Assembly (NCBI GenBank): GCA_008694505.1
Contig: VZDJ01000594.1
Span: 7,755,746 to 7,819,745 of the forward strand
Direction of reading: 5' to 3'
Length of the DNA: 64,000 nucleotides
Source of the DNA: Cyanoderma ruficeps
Taxonomy: Eukaryota; Chordata; Aves; Passeriformes; Timaliidae
Numbering within the stretch: the first letter of the stretch is position 1; every line of letters starts with the position of its first letter. This document shows, in pieces, positions 1-13,400 of the stretch. A program made the position numbers and the translations under genes. The notes below the pieces were generated by a model. The model was not told the DNA's origin, ran no database searches, and worked only from the letters and a program-made list of their open reading frames with translations.

Positions 1-3000
1 TGTATCTCCCACGCAACACAGCAAAAGAAGAAAAAGCTGTTTTGTGGATAACCATTGCTTGCCACTTTCACTCACAGACACCATCTACTTTTCAGCTGAG
101 TAACCCCAGGCATCAGCTCATCTGCACATACATCTTCATTTTTGTGGTGTTTGGCTTAACTGAAATATCCATTCTCCAAAACTCTCCCCTTCCTTCCCTG
201 CAGCATGCACTAAATTCCCTTATTATTCACTAATCTCCATCCCTGAAGGATTAGAGATCAGGAGAAAGAAACACTCAATAACACTTTATATTAATTTTAT
301 TACTCTAAAGGATTCATTAGAAGATGCAACTACAATGATGAATGCAATAGATATTCCTATAAATAAATAATTCTACATTTCTAGCGACTTGCAAGGTACA
401 ATAATTTATAATAATTGCCTATTTTTTTTATTGCCTCACCATGGGACTAGGAGAAAGAAAATTATCACTGCTACATACTATTGCAAGAGTCTGTGGGTAA
501 AATCTACATTTTCTTTCCCAAAACTTCATCTATTAATTAATCAAATGGTACCTAACAACACTCCCACAGCCACATCACAGCTTTAGCCTGCTGTAAGCTT
601 AGACAAAAATAAAAGTCTGTCTGCACGAGAACATTTAAGTGATTTAATACAGCACCTTATTAGGGAATGGGATTTCTTCTGCTTTGAAGGAGGGTGTCAA
701 ATGAAGGGGTGAGAAGGGCAGAAATGGGAAAGCAAAGGTTTGCAGCCAGACCTGCATCCAGGGGCCGGCTTGGTGGTTCACACATCTGCTCCCAAGCCCT
801 GGGGTTCTGCTGCCTCTCCCTGCAGGCTGGCCGGATTCCTGGGCTGTGGCTGGGTGTCAGGAGGTGGCAGCCTCTATAGAGCCTTTCTAGACTAAGTGCA
901 AGGCCCCCCTTGGAGACAATTTCTTCATTTGTCAAATAGGTTTGTAGTCCCCTGGGGTGGAGAAGGGGAGCTCCAGAGTATGTGCTCACTGCCCTCAGAG
1001 GATGGGAGCTCATGCACTGTTTCTCCACACAGCCTCCTGCTGGTGCCAGGATCCCCTTAGGGATACACCTGCCCACTCAGTCTGCAGCAGTCTGAATGAG
1101 GATCCCACAGCCCAGCCCTCAGCCAGGCACCTGTGGCTCCCATGAGCAGGGGAAGGTGGCCCAGGGTCTCATGCTGACAAGGGCTGCCTGAAGAAATCAC
1201 AGCAAACACCTCCTGCACCAGAGTGGCTGCCAGTCTGGCTGTGAGAGGACAAACTCATGGGGATGGAACCACCCAACACAAGAACTTCTCATTCCATCTT
1301 CGGGATCAGGGCACACCACGCAAACACAAACCCTCAGGGGATGAGACTCAGTTCACAGTGCATGTAAGGAACACAGATGTGCTCTTTTTCCTTTAAACAT
1401 AATTTTAATTGAGATGAGATAATTTTTTTTCTCATTAGATTAAATACCTGTTGCATGGCCCAGAGCAGGTGAAAATTTCTCCCCTCTGTGGCCAGGAGAG
1501 TTGGTTTTCCATACAGTGACAGCTGAAAATGGAAATCCTATGCAAGGTAACAAAAGGCAGAACATGAAATGGCCTCTGCTCAAGTAATGTGGGGTCTAAC
1601 ACTGACCAGGCAAAGCCAGGCAGCTGGAGAGAGAGTGGTGATATAAAGGAATGGGAGGACAGGTCAGGGCTATTCAATAAAAAGCCAGAAATAGACCTTT
1701 CTTCTCCCTCTTCCAGCCTGTGCTGTTTCAGGGCTCAGACCAAGAGAGGCACATAAGGCATACACTTGAATGCCTTTGGGGACCTGCAGGGATCTAAGTG
1801 ACTTACAGCTAGGTCAATTAAGTGTAACTTAACAGTCAAGCTTCAGAAAAGCAGTATGGGTGCTTCTCCAGAAACTCAGTATTTTGCAGTATTTTTCCTG
1901 GTCTGTTAAGTTCATGTTATAAAGATGGAAGGGCATCTGCATCAGTAGCTGCAAAGCCCGTTTGCAAAGTGACTCTATCTGCCCTAATTCTTAGCCTAAT
2001 CTTATCTTTCACTTGTGCACACATGCTTTATCTGGTGGGGAGGGAGAAGCCATTCTGCCACGCCAATGGCCAGTCCCAAAACACTCTGCTAGCACAGCTG
2101 TTGCCTGAGAGGGTTCTCACCTTGGCCAGGGTTTGTTTCTCCATTGCAGGGGTGTCCTTGCCATGCCTACCCCACTTCCTTGGAGGAATACACCCAGCCC
2201 AAACACACCAGTGCACAGAAGGGCCCAGCAGATTTCCAGATTTTTCCAGCGCCATGTTTCAATCCCATTTTAAGGGAACATATCGAAACCAAGAGTGAGA
2301 ATGTTACTTTTCCCCCAAAGCAGAAGAACAGTCTGCAAACCAAGCCCTCTGTAACAAGGTCGGTGCTTCACCTAAACAGCAGAGGGCATGTTCACTTCAA
2401 GACAAGCGGCTGAGCATTTTGTAAACATTTCATGGCACCCCTTGGTCACTGAGTTAAAATACAATACTGACACAATTGCTCATACCGGTAGCAGAGGCAG
2501 CAGCATATTCCTTGCTACCACACTCAAAACCAAAAATTATGATTCTCTGAAAAAAATTAAATTAATTAGAGAGAAATGAGGTGAACTCAAATTCTTAGGA
2601 AAATATGTGCCACCCATCTCTGACTAGGTCAACTTTACTTTGAGACCTTCAGGGTGACAGGCTCACAGTGTCGCCAGCCTCCTCTCTCCCAAAAAAAGAA
2701 ACAAAATACTTGGAGAAATTTCTTGATAAAATGAGCAGATAAGATATCCACAGATGGAGAGAGACTACCAAAGGGAAAACAATTTAAAATGGCATCTGAT
2801 GAAGCATCCCATGACATCAGCCTTTGGACAGGGATGGAGGATGCCTTCTGGCACCACCTGCATGGGCTCAGCTGCCTATGGGACGGGTGGGGAAGGCACA
2901 AAGGATGCTGTACAGCATCTGTGCAGAGCAGAAGCCCCCTTGCCTCATGTTCCTGATGCCTGGCCCTAATGGCTGGTGGCTTCCATGGATGAACCTGTGG

Positions 3001-6000
3001 GATGTCCCTGGCACTGCACTGAAGCACCCTACACCCTCCTGCAGATGAAATAGGTCACTTCTTGCTTTTCCAAAAGCTAATCCACCATGTCTGTGCTGCT
3101 GGCTCAGGCTATGTCACACCTAATGAGCCACCTTCCTGGTCTGTCTCAGCAATTCCTGGCCACTCAGGGCAGCAGGACAGTGCTGTTGCCCATGGAGGCT
3201 GCCCCAGGGAAACCCAGAGAAATTCCCAGGACTGTATTCATTCGCACTGTGGTAACAGGCCAGGAAAGGCTTTCTTATAGTATTGTAAGAAAATTTTGCC
3301 AAGAGAGTTTTAGATCCGCTCTGGATGTGGACAACCTCGGGCAGGAGGTGAAGGCATTTGCATAAAGCAGTTGGGAATTTTTGGCTTGAGCTGAGTGGTG
3401 ACTTGGAGCCAGTGCTGTATCCACCAAAACATTACTTACTCAACCACGTGGACTGTGGGGGTGCTAACACCATATTCTTCCACAGTGGATGTTTCCTAGT
3501 GCTTATCTTCATCTAAGTGTCTCTGAGTAATTCTTGACATGCTAAAATGTCACAACTGAAAAAAACAGATTAGGAAGCCCAATGTACGTACCTTGGCAAG
3601 AGCTGAGCTCACTAATCTAAAGATGGCACTTCCAGTGACTTGGCCTGGGCTTCATCTCTGCTTTGCACAGCAGAGACACTGGAACAGACACCAGAGGCTC
3701 AATGACAGACGTGTGTCGCCAGCAGCACCTGTGATTCTGCAGCTGGAGTTGTGCAAAATGTCTGAAGCCATGTCAGAACCCTACACCTGAGGCCCACCCC
3801 AAAGCTGGGAGGAGCTGCTGCAGGATTTAGTCAGGTTTAGCTCAGACAGATCTTCTGACTGCTGGAAGAATATTCCCTCAGATAAGAGAGGTATCCTGAT
3901 GTGATCTGCACAGCTGCCCTGTGACCTCCTCAGCCATACTGCAACCACATGAGACGTTACAACACAGAATTGTAGGACAATTAGTTGTGTCATTGTCCAG
4001 GACCCCAGACTTGGGTGTGGACATTTACTGATTCACAAGGGCATCCATCTTCCCAGAAGTGGCGTTGCCTGTCCCTGTGCAGTTAACTACAGACATGTGG
4101 AAAGAGAGTCTCTGATCATCCCTAAGTGTAGGTTACTCCTGTCACTCACGTGGCTACACAAGGCCCTTAAATGGCTGCTCCTACACTCACATATTGAATG
4201 GGCAAGTTCATGCCTTCTGTTTTATGAAACTACAGCACAAAGCAGAAAAATACGGGGATGGGTGGGGAGGGGCGGAAATCCAACTTCATTTCCATCTTTA
4301 TGTATTTTCATTACATATTAATAAACAAAGAGGGGGGAAAAAACCCAGTCACCGAGATGCTATTTCTAGTCAAAGCTACAATGAATAGGAAATTCTCCAA
4401 GGCCTGTGTGAACAAAAAACCCAGTAGAGGAATTTTAGCCCCTTTAAACGGTCACCCAGAATTTGTTTACTGCTCTCACAATACGTTTTCCACATTTCTT
4501 TCTGTCTTTGTGTTCCCTTGAAACAAAGGCAAAGTGATTCCAGAAACTTGGAATCTACTGAATGGAATCCACTGTGGTATTTCATAAACAGAAAACAAAT
4601 TGAGATCTGAAAGGCCACAGTAGCTGTGGGACTTCATGGGTACTATGACCAGCTTAGTGACTTCTTGTGCAGGAAGTAGGGTGGAGATAAATTGCACCCA
4701 CATTTCCAGGTAATTAACAAGTCTGCTCTGCATTTAGAGACTGCTCTCCCTGTTCCAGCACTGGGTGCATGTTCTCATGCCCGATGGGAAGCAGAGGGAT
4801 GTCAGGGGTGACAGGCCTGTAAGAGAAGCAAGGTGACTGGCCCTGTTATTACCTGGCTGTAGTGATGACTCCACCCTAATGACACAGGAAAGGCACCTCT
4901 GAGTGTTGCTGGCCAGGACACAGCTCTTCTGCCAGCACTCCCAGCATCTACAAAGCCCCTCATGAGCCTGGCCAGGTGTGAGGACAAGGTGTTCCCTCTC
5001 CTTGGGCAGTCAGATTGTCTCCAGCTGCTCTAGAAACTCATCAGTGGACATTCCACACAGAGCAAGGAAAGCAAAACCAGGTGAGATGTGGATGTTCCCT
5101 GCACACACAGGTTGGGCTGGAGGGGTGGCACAGCTGTTTAAGTTACCTAAGCCCAGCACACAAAGCTTAGAAGACTGATGAAGCCCTGAATCAGGCTCTG
5201 GTGTTGGAATTAGTTTGTTTTGCCTCTGAGTTACTGAGAAAAGACTTTGGCCTCTCAGGCTGTAATATAGCACATTTCTTGTAACACGTTTGGAAAGGAG
5301 AATCAAAACACTCAAATGAAGGGAAAGGAGGAGCAGTTGTGGCTTCCAGTAGGTGAATACCTCAGACCTTTACAGCCCAGACTTCCCCATGGCCTCTCCT
5401 AGGGCTTCATCAGCATTTTATGAGCCTGCCCTTGCTCTGCTCCCTCCAGATGACTAAATATATTTAGTTATAAATTTATTTAGTTATTAAATTTATTTAG
5501 TTATATTTTAGTTTATATCACCAATCCCTTCCCCCCAGTATTTCTTAGCCAGACCAACAGAATGACCACACTCAATCCTGGCTTCAGAGGTACTAAACCC
5601 AGCACAAAGCAAGGACCATGCTGCTCCTTGCAGGGCAGTGTGACCTTAGTAAGTCACCCCCACAATTGTTCTCTTATTTTTCTCTTCCTCTGCCATTTTA
5701 AATATTTGCTCAGCCCCAGAGAGTTTTGCAGAAGTAAATTTGAGCTTTCCAAGCCATGAGGAATACTGTGGCTTCTGGCGATTGCAGTGCAGTGGCACTG
5801 TCACCTCCAGTAAGCGACCTGGGAGATGCAGGATGGGGCTTTCTGAGTTTAACTAGTCACACAGAAGGCAGATAGTTACTCCCCCAATACCAGACTGATA
5901 CCATAGCTAAGACTTCACACTGGTGTCTTCTGGTTTAAATAGAAAGGCGTTTTTTTTTTCTCCTGAGCTTGAGAACAGTAGACTGTACCATGGTAAAAAC

Positions 6001-7436
6001 CCAGATCAAGCCATCAGAAAGATTAGCAATGCTGGCAATGCAATGATTGATACCTCCCACTGGAAATTCTAAACCATCTGTTTTTCCTCCTGTTGAACAA
6101 AGTCAAAACACAGAAATCCTCTGCAAAAGAGCAGTGATTTTCAACCAGCTCTGCACAATCACCCTTGTCTCAGCCACTTGTTGCTCTACAGGACAATTTT
6201 CAGTGAATGAAAACTGAGTCCACAGACTCATGTGTAATAATGGGAACTGCCTTATAACAAATACATACAGTTCCACATATTACCTGTGACCGGCAAAACA
6301 CACTTTGTTAATGTAAACACACGCCTGAGAATAATGCAGCTTTAGAGGTGAGGACCATTCAATCTCCAGGATGTCAGCTGGGTCAAAAGCTTTCCTTTAA
6401 TACACATCCCAACACAATTAAAATAAAAGCGACCTTTCAGGTTAACAGCTTAGGTGGTGCACCTCAATACACTTCTCCCTCTTTTTATTTTCCCTTCAGG
6501 AGGAAGGTCAACTTTCTTTTGCAGGATGTTTATAGTGCAGCCTGGCTGATGGCATCCGGGAGATCTGCTACATCACAGACATCTCTGTTCTCCAGTGACC
6601 TGTCCTGTCATCACCACAAAATCACCGTCTCTCTGAACCATGTCCTGGCCTGTTTCAGCAGGAACCTCTTTCAATGTTGGAACAATGTATATAAATGCTT
6701 TGTGTGGTCACTATAAACAGGAGGAAAAAAAAAAGTATCCTGCTAGATCTTAATTGAGGAGAACCAGACACATAACCCTTCATGATTTTAAACTCTTTCA
6801 GGCTCTCTCAACAAGGCACTCCACTAGAACTGGTGGTTTCACAATGGAAAAACAGTGGCATAATGTAGCATAATTTGGGTTCACCTATCTGCATCAGCCT
6901 CGCCTGAGATACAGGTACATTCACACAACTGGTTTTATCATTCTCCTTCAGTACCTTGACAGAAATGTAATTCCCACTCTGCTAAGAGAAAAGGGAAACA
7001 TTGTGTTAGCTGATTTTCTAGATAAAGCGCTGGTTGTGGTACAGCATTTGGCCTGACTGGCAGCTCAAGTGTGTATTCCCAGGGCAAGGCGTGTTTTTAA
7101 TATGGAAAGGTGCTACATTTATCAGCAGCTGACACACTTGCATTATTGCTGGAATGAGGTCCCAGGAGGGAAGCAGAGACTGAGGGTGGTGGCTATGTGA
7201 GCCTCCAGCTCAGCAGGAGCTTGTCACTGAGCTTCTTCCACTGCTCCCACTACAAAAGAAGCCCAAACTCTAGTTCAAGGCATGGCAAAACCAGAACTGA
7301 CACTTTTTGTGACTCAAACTAAACTGGCACATACATCTGCGAGCAATACAGACCCACCAACTCCCCTTGCAGCAAAGGCATTTCAAAACAGACACACGTT
7401 CTGGGAAAAAATAATCACAAGGATGATTGTTTCTAC
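1..7436 (-). other. KALRN intron, open at the left edge
   Basis: No exon with an Ig, FnIII or kinase signature was seen on the minus strand. ORFs are short and overlap on both strands. It holds an AT-rich tandem patch near 5455-5518. The next KALRN exon must lie to the left of the window. Confidence 0.8.
5455..5518. repeat. AT-rich imperfect tandem repeat
   Basis: Repeated TTTAGTTAT and AAATTTATT units, about four imperfect copies. Confidence 0.7.
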
Positions 7437-7496
7437 CTCCATACTAGTATTGGGGTCAAGGTCATCACACTCTGATTCCTCTGAGCTGTTTGTCTC
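7437..7496 (-). CDS. KALRN: KALRN 20-codon acidic/Ser exon before the Ig domain
   Basis: Exactly 60 bases, phase 0 at both ends: [20 protein letters not shown]. In kalirin the next residues (outside the window) are ILNPNF, the lead into the Ig domain; TRIO goes straight from KVSVK to the equivalent LNPN. It has the look of an in-frame cassette. SSEESE is a good casein kinase 2-type site (inference). Acceptor ACAAG, donor GTAGAA. Confidence 0.93.
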
Positions 7497-10400
7497 CTTG
7501 TTTGGCAGCATGAAGAGGAAGAAAGAGAACAAGAGATTAGAAAAGAGATTGGTTAGTCAGGGCAGAGCAGCACAGTTGTGAGCAGCATGGCAATGGGTAA
7601 CAGTAGGGAAAATGCTCCTAAAACACAAAAACCAAACTGACAACAAAACAAGGGAAGCAAAGGCAAAGACATGCTTTTGCCAGAGAAGCAGCAGTGATTC
7701 TGCAATTTGTTCAGGTAGTGAAAACAGGGAGGAAGCAAGAGGAGGAGGAACTGTGCCACCATGCTGGAGCAGCTGCTTCCCTCGGGCCCAGTCCTTCTTC
7801 ATCCAGAGGGTGTGAGGGCACCCGGGATGTAGTGTCAGGGCTCCTCCCCTTGCACATGCCAGGCCTACTGCACCAGGCTTGTAAGACAGAAAGCCTCTGC
7901 AAAGGAAAACACTTCATCTTGGACTCTCCTCGAGAGGGGTGGATCCAAAGGACATGCTCAAGTGCTTTCCTGAATCAAGGCTGGGCTTTGGTTGTGCCAA
8001 AGTCACAAGTGTTTGCTTGCCTCTGTTGGGAGGGAAAGCCCCAGATTAGTCCTGAGCAGGCCTCATGGTCGGTTTATAGGGATGGATCCTCTGAGTTGGA
8101 GCACAGTAGTCAGGCACCCAGAGCAGAAGATGGAGCTTAACCCCACAGTTCTCAACTTTTTCCATACTGGGAGATCTCAGAGAAAGAGAGAGAGACGCAG
8201 ACACACAGACACACACACACATNNNNNNGACACACACACACATACAGACACACACGAGACCTTCTCCTGGCAAGACAGAGTCAGCATCTCTGCCCTGTCT
8301 GATAACATGGAAAGAAAAAGGTCATTAAGACCATCTCCCTAGACCAAAAACCTTAAGAATCCCCAGGCTGGGAAGCCCTTATCTTAACATCTGGTGAAAT
8401 ATTGACCTAAAGAAAACTCATCAGCAAGGGAACTGGTTCACCCAGTGGCTTTCTCACTGCTACAGCTGCTCTGATGAACCTGCAGACCAGGCTAGATCAG
8501 AGATCAGTAAATCACTAGTGTCCCAATTTTAAGTTATTTGACCACGTATATAGTTGGGTTTCTTAATGACGATTACTTACTTGCATGTGGGATGCCAGGA
8601 AAAAGAAAACAAAAAAGAAAGACTGCATTTTATCTTGCATGCAAAAATCCTGCTAAAACGGATACTACAAAAAAGGAACAACAACAAAAAAAATGGTAAC
8701 AAGTTGAAAAAAAAACCAACAAAAAACCAAAAACCAAAACCCAAACTCAAAATTGCCGCCCCCTCCCTCTCTCAGGAGAGGATGCTACAGGGGGTGGAAA
8801 GGATGGGAAGCAGGAGAGCAGCACAGAGCTTTCAGATGGCCTTACTCACTTTAACAGAGACTTTGTTCCCCAGAATATCCTTGGATTTACGTGGCCCATT
8901 GGCTTCATTTTTGCCACTGCTCTCCTTTTCCGCCCGCTTTCTCATGCGCAGGGTATGCCATGAACATGACTTCCTGTTGTACCAAAAAACGCAGCAATCA
9001 AATGGCAAATCATAGCAGGAAGAAAGGTTTTGGAAAGGGGAACCAGCATCCACATTTGCAATTACTGCAATTCCCTAGAAGGTGAAAGCCACTGGCAGGC
9101 AATACGCCCGTCTCAATCTCAGCAATGAGAGCTGAAGTTAAAAACCAAACCAAGAGTTCTGCAAAGCAGATGTTGTGCCACACTTGCTGTTTAAATGCAT
9201 GGAGCAGGAAAAAAATGTCCATGATGGAAGCACAGGCAACTCGAACTTGGTCATCTGGTTTCAGGGACTTTGTCTTGCATTGCCACAAATAGAAATTTAT
9301 TTAAATTTTGCTACATTTAAAAGACCAACTTTGGCCTCAGTCTTGTTGGTTAAAAGCAGTGTAACAAATATAAGTATGTAAGAATGACCTTAATAGATTA
9401 TTCACTATAGTAAATTTAAAAAAAATTAAGAAATTCAAGTTGTTGCTCACTACATGTTGCTCAGAACACAAACAGCTCCATAAATAGGAGCTGCATTATT
9501 AATTTTCCAAGAGATAAGTCATTTCCTAGAATGACAAGCTCTGCTGTGCCTCACAAGACCAAGAATTTCCCATTTGACTTTGCCAATCCAGTTAAAGAGG
9601 ACATCAGTCAGCCCATGGGTTTTGGCTAGCATCACAGCAGCCACTATTTCCAGTAAATTTTTCACCCCTTATTACGGCTCCTATGACCTTATTCTTGGAA
9701 AAAAAATAAAAATAGACCAATATCACCCTTTGTAAGAGCAATGCTGTGTTGACAAGAGAATTGCATATCAAAGCAGACATAAGAAAAAACCAAAATAGTT
9801 CTTGATATGGATTTAATTTGGTTAAAATAGTGGACAGGTTGGGGAGGAATTTGGGGAGGGGTATGTTTTCCAAAGCATAAAGCTCTCGAGACAGCAGTGT
9901 GATGAGCTGGGATCCAGGTTCAAAGCATCTGCCCACCTTTAAGTCATGCAAATTTGATTTGCATGTTTAAGCCCAATGTTTGGCACATGTCACGTCTACA
10001 GTACCTTGACACATTTTACAAAGGAAGTTGTATGAAATCCAGGGATCACCTGTGATGCCAATAAAACGCAGTATGTTAGCAAGGTAGGACCCCAAGGATG
10101 CCCCACACAGCCGACGCTCCCCCATGAACACTGCGTCTGCCTCCTAAGCGCCTCCTGCTTTACCTCGGCACCTGATGGGAGCTGTACAATAGCTCAGCGA
10201 AAGAACAAGCAAACCCTGCCCACAGCCATAAGACTGAACTGGGTCACCACAACTGTTTTTGCAACCAGGAGTAGAGTCTGCACTAACTCAGCCTGTGCAG
10301 GCAGTCGTGTCTGAGCACAGGAGGCACCAGAGCACCCTGCATGGTTCAGACAGGCACCAAGGGCCGACTGGACAAGGTCCAAAAGAGAACTGCAGAGCAG

Positions 10401-13400
10401 AGGAAGTTATCCGACACTTCAGGACTGTTACGTTTTCCTTTAGGCTATGCAAGTGTCAAGAACATGGCAAATGGGAATCCCTGATCTATATAATGAATAT
10501 AGGTGAATAATTCATGGTGTCAACACAGCTGGATCAACCGTATATTTTGTATACAGTACTTGTCACAGAAGAAACAGTTTTATTACTTAAACTAAGTGAT
10601 CTGGCAAACCAGACAGGGCTGAAGATAGCACAGCTCCAGGTTGTTTTTTACTTATAGGACTCCTATTATTCAAGCATCTTTTTGTTTTCAGTGTTGCTTT
10701 AGCTGTTTGAGTCTGAAAACATCGTTTAGGACTTTAAATCTCACTGCAGTGAGAAAGAGAGAAGTCTTCTCACGTGTCTCTCAATTTTGTTACACTTTCC
10801 TGGCCACAATTCATCTGCCTACAGAATTTGATGCAGAATTTTACTGTACAGCTGCCATGGAATCAGTCTTCACCAGGAGTCTGGTACTGTGGATGGTTCT
10901 AAGGGCATGTGGTTGCATATTGTGGCTAGAGAGGAACCCGGGAATGGCCGTGGCAGATGTGCAAGAGATGTGCCAAGCAATTCCTTTTGCTTAACATGCA
11001 ATTCCAGGTAGCATTCATTACTGACTGACAGGTAAAGTCATCATTTCTCTTAACTGAAACCGCAGCAGAGATCAAGTTATTATTTTTAGTGAAATCTTCC
11101 ACAAAACCTTTCCTTGTGATCAATTCTGCGCCTCAAGGTATTTGTGTAAGGTAACACAATTTGTAGCATACATCATGCATTACCATCTAGTCATTTTAGA
11201 TGTTAAAAGAAATCAACAGGTATTACTGAAAAGAGGGTTGTACCTTCTGTATTTAATACCAAAAAACCACTTTCTTGCATTAGTCATTTCAGACTGACAA
11301 ATTTCTAAAAATCAGAAAAGAAAAATATATATCCACACATTTGTTAAATAAGCAACAAAATATTATAAACAAAATCAAAACAAAACAAAAATCAAACAAA
11401 AAAAAGGGTCAAACTAATTCTTTTACCTCATTAAAACATGCTCATGGTGAAAATTTATTTTACATATTTAAAATAGTACATTTAAAATTAGTTACATTAC
11501 AGGTACAATGATGAACATTGCGACTATCCATTATATTGCACAACCTGACTTCATCAATGTGAGTTTGTTTCTTTTTTTTTTTAAATAGTGCAAAATACTT
11601 TATACAGGAATGTACTTGGATGGGGGTCTTGCAAACAAAAAAATATATTACAAAAGTTACTGCAAACAGAAAAAAAACCAAAACAAATGAAAAAAAAAAA
11701 AAAAGATACAAGCTGTACAAGGAAATTGCCATAGACAACAAAATCTCTCCTCCTTGAGAAGCAAACCTCAGTCCAACACAGAGCCTGGATTTTCTTGGTT
11801 TTTTGCTTTTTTTTTTTTTAATCTAGATGCTGTTATAACCAATATATAGATTAGTAACTTAATACAACATAAATATAAGTCCAGTCCAAGCAGGTCCATG
11901 TTGGTGTAAAATGGTGTCACGTAAAGCATATCCTTAACCGTCTATGGTTTTATTTCTCTCCAAAGTATTAAACAAAATCCCACAAAATGAAAATAAGCAA
12001 AACCCGAGCCATCCACCATGGCTGCCCGACGCTGCGGATTGACCACTCAGCTTGTTCCAATGGCACTGTAGATAAAAATCAGCAGGATTTCCCTACCATT
12101 TGGGTTTGTTTATTTTTTATTTATTTATTTTATTTTCCTCAAAAAATCCATATAGTGCTCCCAGCGAAGCCAATAGGGCACTTACTTGATGCTTCCATCG
12201 CTATTATCTGTAGTGGATTTAGGGAGGGGAGCCAAGATACTGCCAGGGATCCATCCTTCAGCGGCTGGAGAGTGGTCGTTTGCGGGCTGGTACACCAGGA
12301 ACATGTTCTGCTGGTTGATAGCAAGGATCTGAACCACCTCTCCTTGATTCACACAGATCTCATCCTCCTTCAGTGCATAGTAATCTTTAATCACCACCAT
12401 GGAAGAGGTCCCATTGCACCCTCCCAAATCAGTCTGCAAACGGACACAACACAAAGCGGTGAGCGGCCGGCGCGGAGGAACCTGCCCTTTCCGGCAGAGA
12501 TCCCACTACTGCATGGCCAGCCTAACCAGACAAGGGAAAAAGACACAGAACACTTGGAAGTTCACATTGGCAGAAAAGGATTTTAAAGATCTGAAAGGTG
12601 GCAGTAACCTAATACAAACCAGTCTCCTATTTCACATCAGACTTCAAAGCTGCTAACGACTGTGCCCCTGGGTGTTCTCATCTGCGGGGGGTGTTACAGA
12701 TGGACGGTCTGTGCTGAGCCAAACGGGGAGAAAGACCAATGACACTGAGTGAATACTCACAGTTAAATATAGGTCAGATTGAAAGTGGCTTTGGTCAACC
12801 TCAGCCAGCAGCAGGGTCCAAACACGGTTGGTGGCCACTGACTCTTTGGTGGTTTGTGTGCAGTGCACATGTACCCAAATCATAACCTTTAGCTGGCACT
12901 CTAACAAGCTGTTATGTGGGGAAAGGTCTAAGCTCTTCCTTACCACAGACTTTTTCAGGAATGGGTGGTTAATGGATATTAGAGAAGCCTTGAATATTAC
13001 TTCTGCCAGTACTGCAAATGGATATCTAGTTCACCAGATCTGCAAGCACAGTGCCCTGAAAAACATCGAGATCAGTGCTCCAGGGTCAGGCTCTGTCTCT
13101 GTTTCCCAGATGAAGTGCCATCCACGTGGATGCCAGGGCTTTTGCATGAGCTGTTTAATCTCAAATCACATGTTACCCCATTGCTTCAGTATGTTGATTC
13201 CCGTTGACCAGGTTAGCTGCTAATTAAAGCTAACACCATGGATCACCTGTGACACAAGAAACGGGCTGTGAGATCATGTTTGATCAGATGAGCTCAGTAC
13301 CTTGCTTTGTTCATACTTGTCTCCGGGCTGTGAGTGCTCATACCCTGTGCTGCCATTGGAGGTAGATATCTTCAGGGGTGGGAGAGATGGGTTACGGCTT

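Larger units (their letters stand above)
11430..12181 (-). other. KALRN: Probable 3'UTR of the short (kalirin-9-like) KALRN transcript
   Basis: The first roughly 750 bases after the SH3 exon look like 3'UTR rather than ordinary intron. They are AT-rich with many T and A runs. They hold several AATAAA signals on the minus strand: a cluster at 12110-12135, one at 11949-11954 and a final one at 11454-11459, after which the T-rich character fades. The end is set about 20-25 bases past the last signal. In the long isoform this is intron. Confidence 0.65.

Noticed and set aside
3087..3365. 92-codon plus-strand ORF with a protein-like tail (LDVDNLGQEVKAFA)
   Set aside because: No family recognised and no flanking gene signals; it overlaps another open frame.
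1..7436. Search for the kalirin Ig-domain exon on the minus strand
   Set aside because: No YTC/IAxND-type Ig signature or WKGP-type segment found; the next exon appears to be outside the window.
11987..12586. 199-codon plus-strand ORF
   Set aside because: It is the antisense shadow of the KALRN SH3 exon and the neighbouring 3'UTR.
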